Shown in pieces: positions 62,297 through 64,000 of a stretch of DNA of 64,000 bases. The stretch covers positions 62,001 to 126,000 of the forward strand of contig JADLFM010000243.1 of assembly GCA_020845495.1 (NCBI GenBank), in the 5' to 3' direction. The notes beneath the pieces are model-generated. The model saw nothing but the letters and a program-made list of their open reading frames with translations, was not told where the DNA came from and made no database searches. Each line of letters starts with the position of its first letter. Position 1 is the first letter of the stretch. This DNA is from Chloroflexota bacterium. Lineage in GTDB: Bacteria; Chloroflexota; UBA6077; JACCZL01. Made by a program: the position numbers and the translations under genes.

Positions 62297-64000
62297 ATGG
62301 CCGATCTGCCGACCGGGATCGTCACCTTTCTGCTTACCGATATCGAGCGCAGTACCGCGCTCTGGGAGCGCCAGCCGGATGCGATGAGGCTGGCCGTAGC
62401 CCGTCATGACGTTCTCGTGCACGGCGCCGTCGAGCAACACGCCGGCATCGTGGTCAAGAGCCGAGGCGAGGGCGACAGTGTGTTCGCGGTGTTCGGCCGA
62501 GTCAGCGACGCCGTTCTGGCCGCCGTGCAGTTGCAGCGGGCGCTACAGGCCGAGCCCTGGCCAGCTGGCGCCGCGCCGCAGGTGCGGGTCGCGCTCCACA
62601 CCGGCGAGGCCGAGCTGCGTGACGGTGACTACTTTGGGAGCGCCGTCAATCGCTGCGCCCGCCTGCGTGCTGCTGCTCACGGCGGACAGATTCTGCTTTC
62701 GCAGGCCTCGCGCGATCTGCTGGACAACACCAGACCAGCGAACATTACCGCGATCGATCTGGGCGAACATCGCCTGCGGGACGTGCCACACCCAGAGCGG
62801 ATCTATCAAGCGGCGAGCCCGGACCTGCCGCTCGCGTTCCCGCCACTGCGGGGTCTGGATGCGCACCCTCAGAACCTCCCGGTGCACCGGAGTGCCCTGA
62901 TCGGGCGCGAGCGCGAGATCGCCGACGTTAGCAACCTGCTGCTCCGGCCGGACATCGGGCTCGTGACGCTGATTGGGCCAGGAGGAACGGGGAAGACTCG
63001 ACTGGCCGGTCAGGTCGCTGCCGCGGTGCTCGGCGCCTTCCCGGACGGTGCGTTCTTCGTCCCGCTGGCGCCGATTCGCGAGCCCGAGCTAGTGGCATTG
63101 ACGATCGGGCAGGTGCTCGGCATCGCCATGGATGCCGGCCGGCCGCCGCTCAACACGCTCGGCGAGTATCTCCGCGATCGAGCGATGCTGCTCGTGCTGG
63201 ACAACCTGGAGCAGGTGATCGAGGTCGGCTCCCGGTTCGCCGAGCTGCTGGCAACCTCGGCCCGCCTGAAGCTGCTGGTCACGAGCCGTGTGGCGCTGCG
63301 AGTCTCCGAGGAGCACGCGTACGATGTGCCACCGCTGGCGCTACCACCGCCAGGGTCGCCCGTGGACGGCAATGACGTCGTGGCGGCCTGCGCGCGCTAC
63401 GACGCCATCCGCCTCTTCGTCGAGCGGGCGCAGGCCGTCCGCGCTGATTTTGCACTCACCAGCACCAACGCTCGTGACGTCGTGGAGGTGTGCCGCCGCC
63501 TCGATGGATTGCCGCTGGCAATCGAACTGGCCGCCGCTCGCGCACGGTTGCTGCCGCCGGCGGCGATGCTCGCACGACTGGCCGGACCTATCGACGCGCC
63601 GTCCCTGCGGCTCCTGACCGGCGGCCCGCGCGACCAGCCGGCGCGCCTGCAAACGCTTCGTGGCACGATCGGTTGGAGCTACGACCTCCTCGAACCGGAG
63701 GAGCAGGCGCTGTTTCGTTGTCTGGCTATCTTCGTGGGCGGTTGCACCATCGAGGAAGCCGAAGCGGCTTATGCGGCCACAGCGCGAGCGCACACCCCGA
63801 GCCTCGATGTGCTCGACGGCATCGACTCCTTGCTCGCGCAGAGCCTGTTGCGGCGACAGGACGGCCCCGATGGCGAACCGCGCTACACCATGCTCGAGAC
63901 GATCCGCGAATTCGGGCTCGAGAGCCTGGCGTTGACCGGCGAACTGCCGAGCCTCCGCCGCTGGCACGCCGAGTACTTTCTGGCGCTTGCCGAGACCGCC
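62297..64000 (+). CDS. Class III adenylate/guanylate cyclase fused to an NB-ARC regulator (partial)
   Basis: The first 568 residues of a longer protein are present; the frame is open at the window end. An N-terminal cyclase domain (FLLTDIERSTALW with the metal Asp, GEGDSVFAVF with the second Asp, NRCARLRAAA with the transition-state Asn/Arg) is followed from about residue 195 by an AAA/NB-ARC domain. That domain has Walker A IGPGGTGKTRLA, Walker B MLLVLDNLEQV, LVTSR and CRRLDGLPLAIELAAAR. Tetratricopeptide repeats usually follow. Such proteins are cytosolic signal sensors common in Chloroflexota and actinobacteria. The ATG at 62297 has AGAGGG upstream. Confidence 0.92.
   Translation, partial: MADLPTGIVTFLLTDIERSTALWERQPDAMRLAVARHDVLVHGAVEQHAGIVVKSRGEGDSVFAVFGRVSDAVLAAVQLQRALQAEPWPAGAAPQVRVALHTGEAELRDGDYFGSAVNRCARLRAAAHGGQILLSQASRDLLDNTRPANITAIDLGEHRLRDVPHPERIYQAASPDLPLAFPPLRGLDAHPQNLPVHRSALIGREREIADVSNLLLRPDIGLVTLIGPGGTGKTRLAGQVAAAVLGAFPDGAFFVPLAPIREPELVALTIGQVLGIAMDAGRPPLNTLGEYLRDRAMLLVLDNLEQVIEVGSRFAELLATSARLKLLVTSRVALRVSEEHAYDVPPLALPPPGSPVDGNDVVAACARYDAIRLFVERAQAVRADFALTSTNARDVVEVCRRLDGLPLAIELAAARARLLPPAAMLARLAGPIDAPSLRLLTGGPRDQPARLQTLRGTIGWSYDLLEPEEQALFRCLAIFVGGCTIEEAEAAYAATARAHTPSLDVLDGIDSLLAQSLLRRQDGPDGEPRYTMLETIREFGLESLALTGELPSLRRWHAEYFLALAETA

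Noticed and set aside
1..64000. tRNA, rRNA, transposase or integrase genes
   Set aside because: No cloverleaf-like segment, ribosomal RNA signature or DDE/tyrosine recombinase motif was recognised. tRNA absence was judged by eye only; a covariance-model scan would be decisive.

Overview
The window is about two-thirds G+C with G/C-biased third codon positions. It carries Gly/Ala/Arg-rich bacterial proteins, many GTG starts, and several ABC lipoproteins with Tat-like or Sec lipobox signals and Ala/Pro-rich linkers. Together with the ECF42-DGPF locus, the adenylate cyclase/NB-ARC regulator and the dense content of family-5 solute-binding proteins, this suggests a high-GC Chloroflexota (Thermomicrobia-like) chromosome. 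That assignment is an inference from gene style; there is no rRNA marker. I saw no tRNA, rRNA, transposase, integrase or phage gene.

Layout. 1-8777 is a complete type I-C CRISPR-Cas locus on the minus strand, in the order cas3, cas5c, cas8c, cas7c, cas4, cas1, cas2, leader, array. The array runs off the left edge. 9287-13503 holds a sugar-acid dehydratase of the enolase superfamily, a P-type metal ATPase and a two-CBS protein. 13651-17468 is a peptide-type ABC importer without ATPase genes, followed by an LTA-synthase-like sulfatase-fold enzyme (to 19556) that appears to use a CTG start. 19943-24052 is an NMT1-type ABC importer followed by a zinc-ribbon/metallo-beta-lactamase-fold protein.

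24036-30503 is a run of eight minus-strand genes: DoxX, BNR-repeat protein, a Gly-Gly-ended MoaD-like protein, DUF1579, DGPF/YCII, VOC, ECF42 sigma factor and nucleoside hydrolase. An ECF42-type promoter candidate precedes the DGPF gene. This is the most coherent candidate for an under-described system in the window. The short beta-grasp protein overlaps the BNR gene by ATGA and ends in Gly-Gly.

31123-41021 has a 3-hydroxyisobutyrate-dehydrogenase-like gene, a Zn/Mn ABC importer (separated from it by interleaved palindromes), a methyltransferase/glycosyltransferase pair, a cyclase-family hydrolase, pyruvate kinase and another glycosyltransferase. 41438-55856 mixes small metabolic genes, two orphan family-5 binding proteins, a PilZ protein, a second enolase-superfamily gene, transketolase and an EEP-fold phosphodiesterase. 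56213-61891 is a minus-strand glycan cluster (GT2, FkbM methyltransferase, DegT aminotransferase, epimerase, PglD-like acyltransferase). The window ends inside a cyclase/NB-ARC regulator.

A recurring non-coding theme is short tandem arrays with 13-16 bp units (2 to 4 copies), nearly all between genes. There are also perfect hairpins at gene ends.
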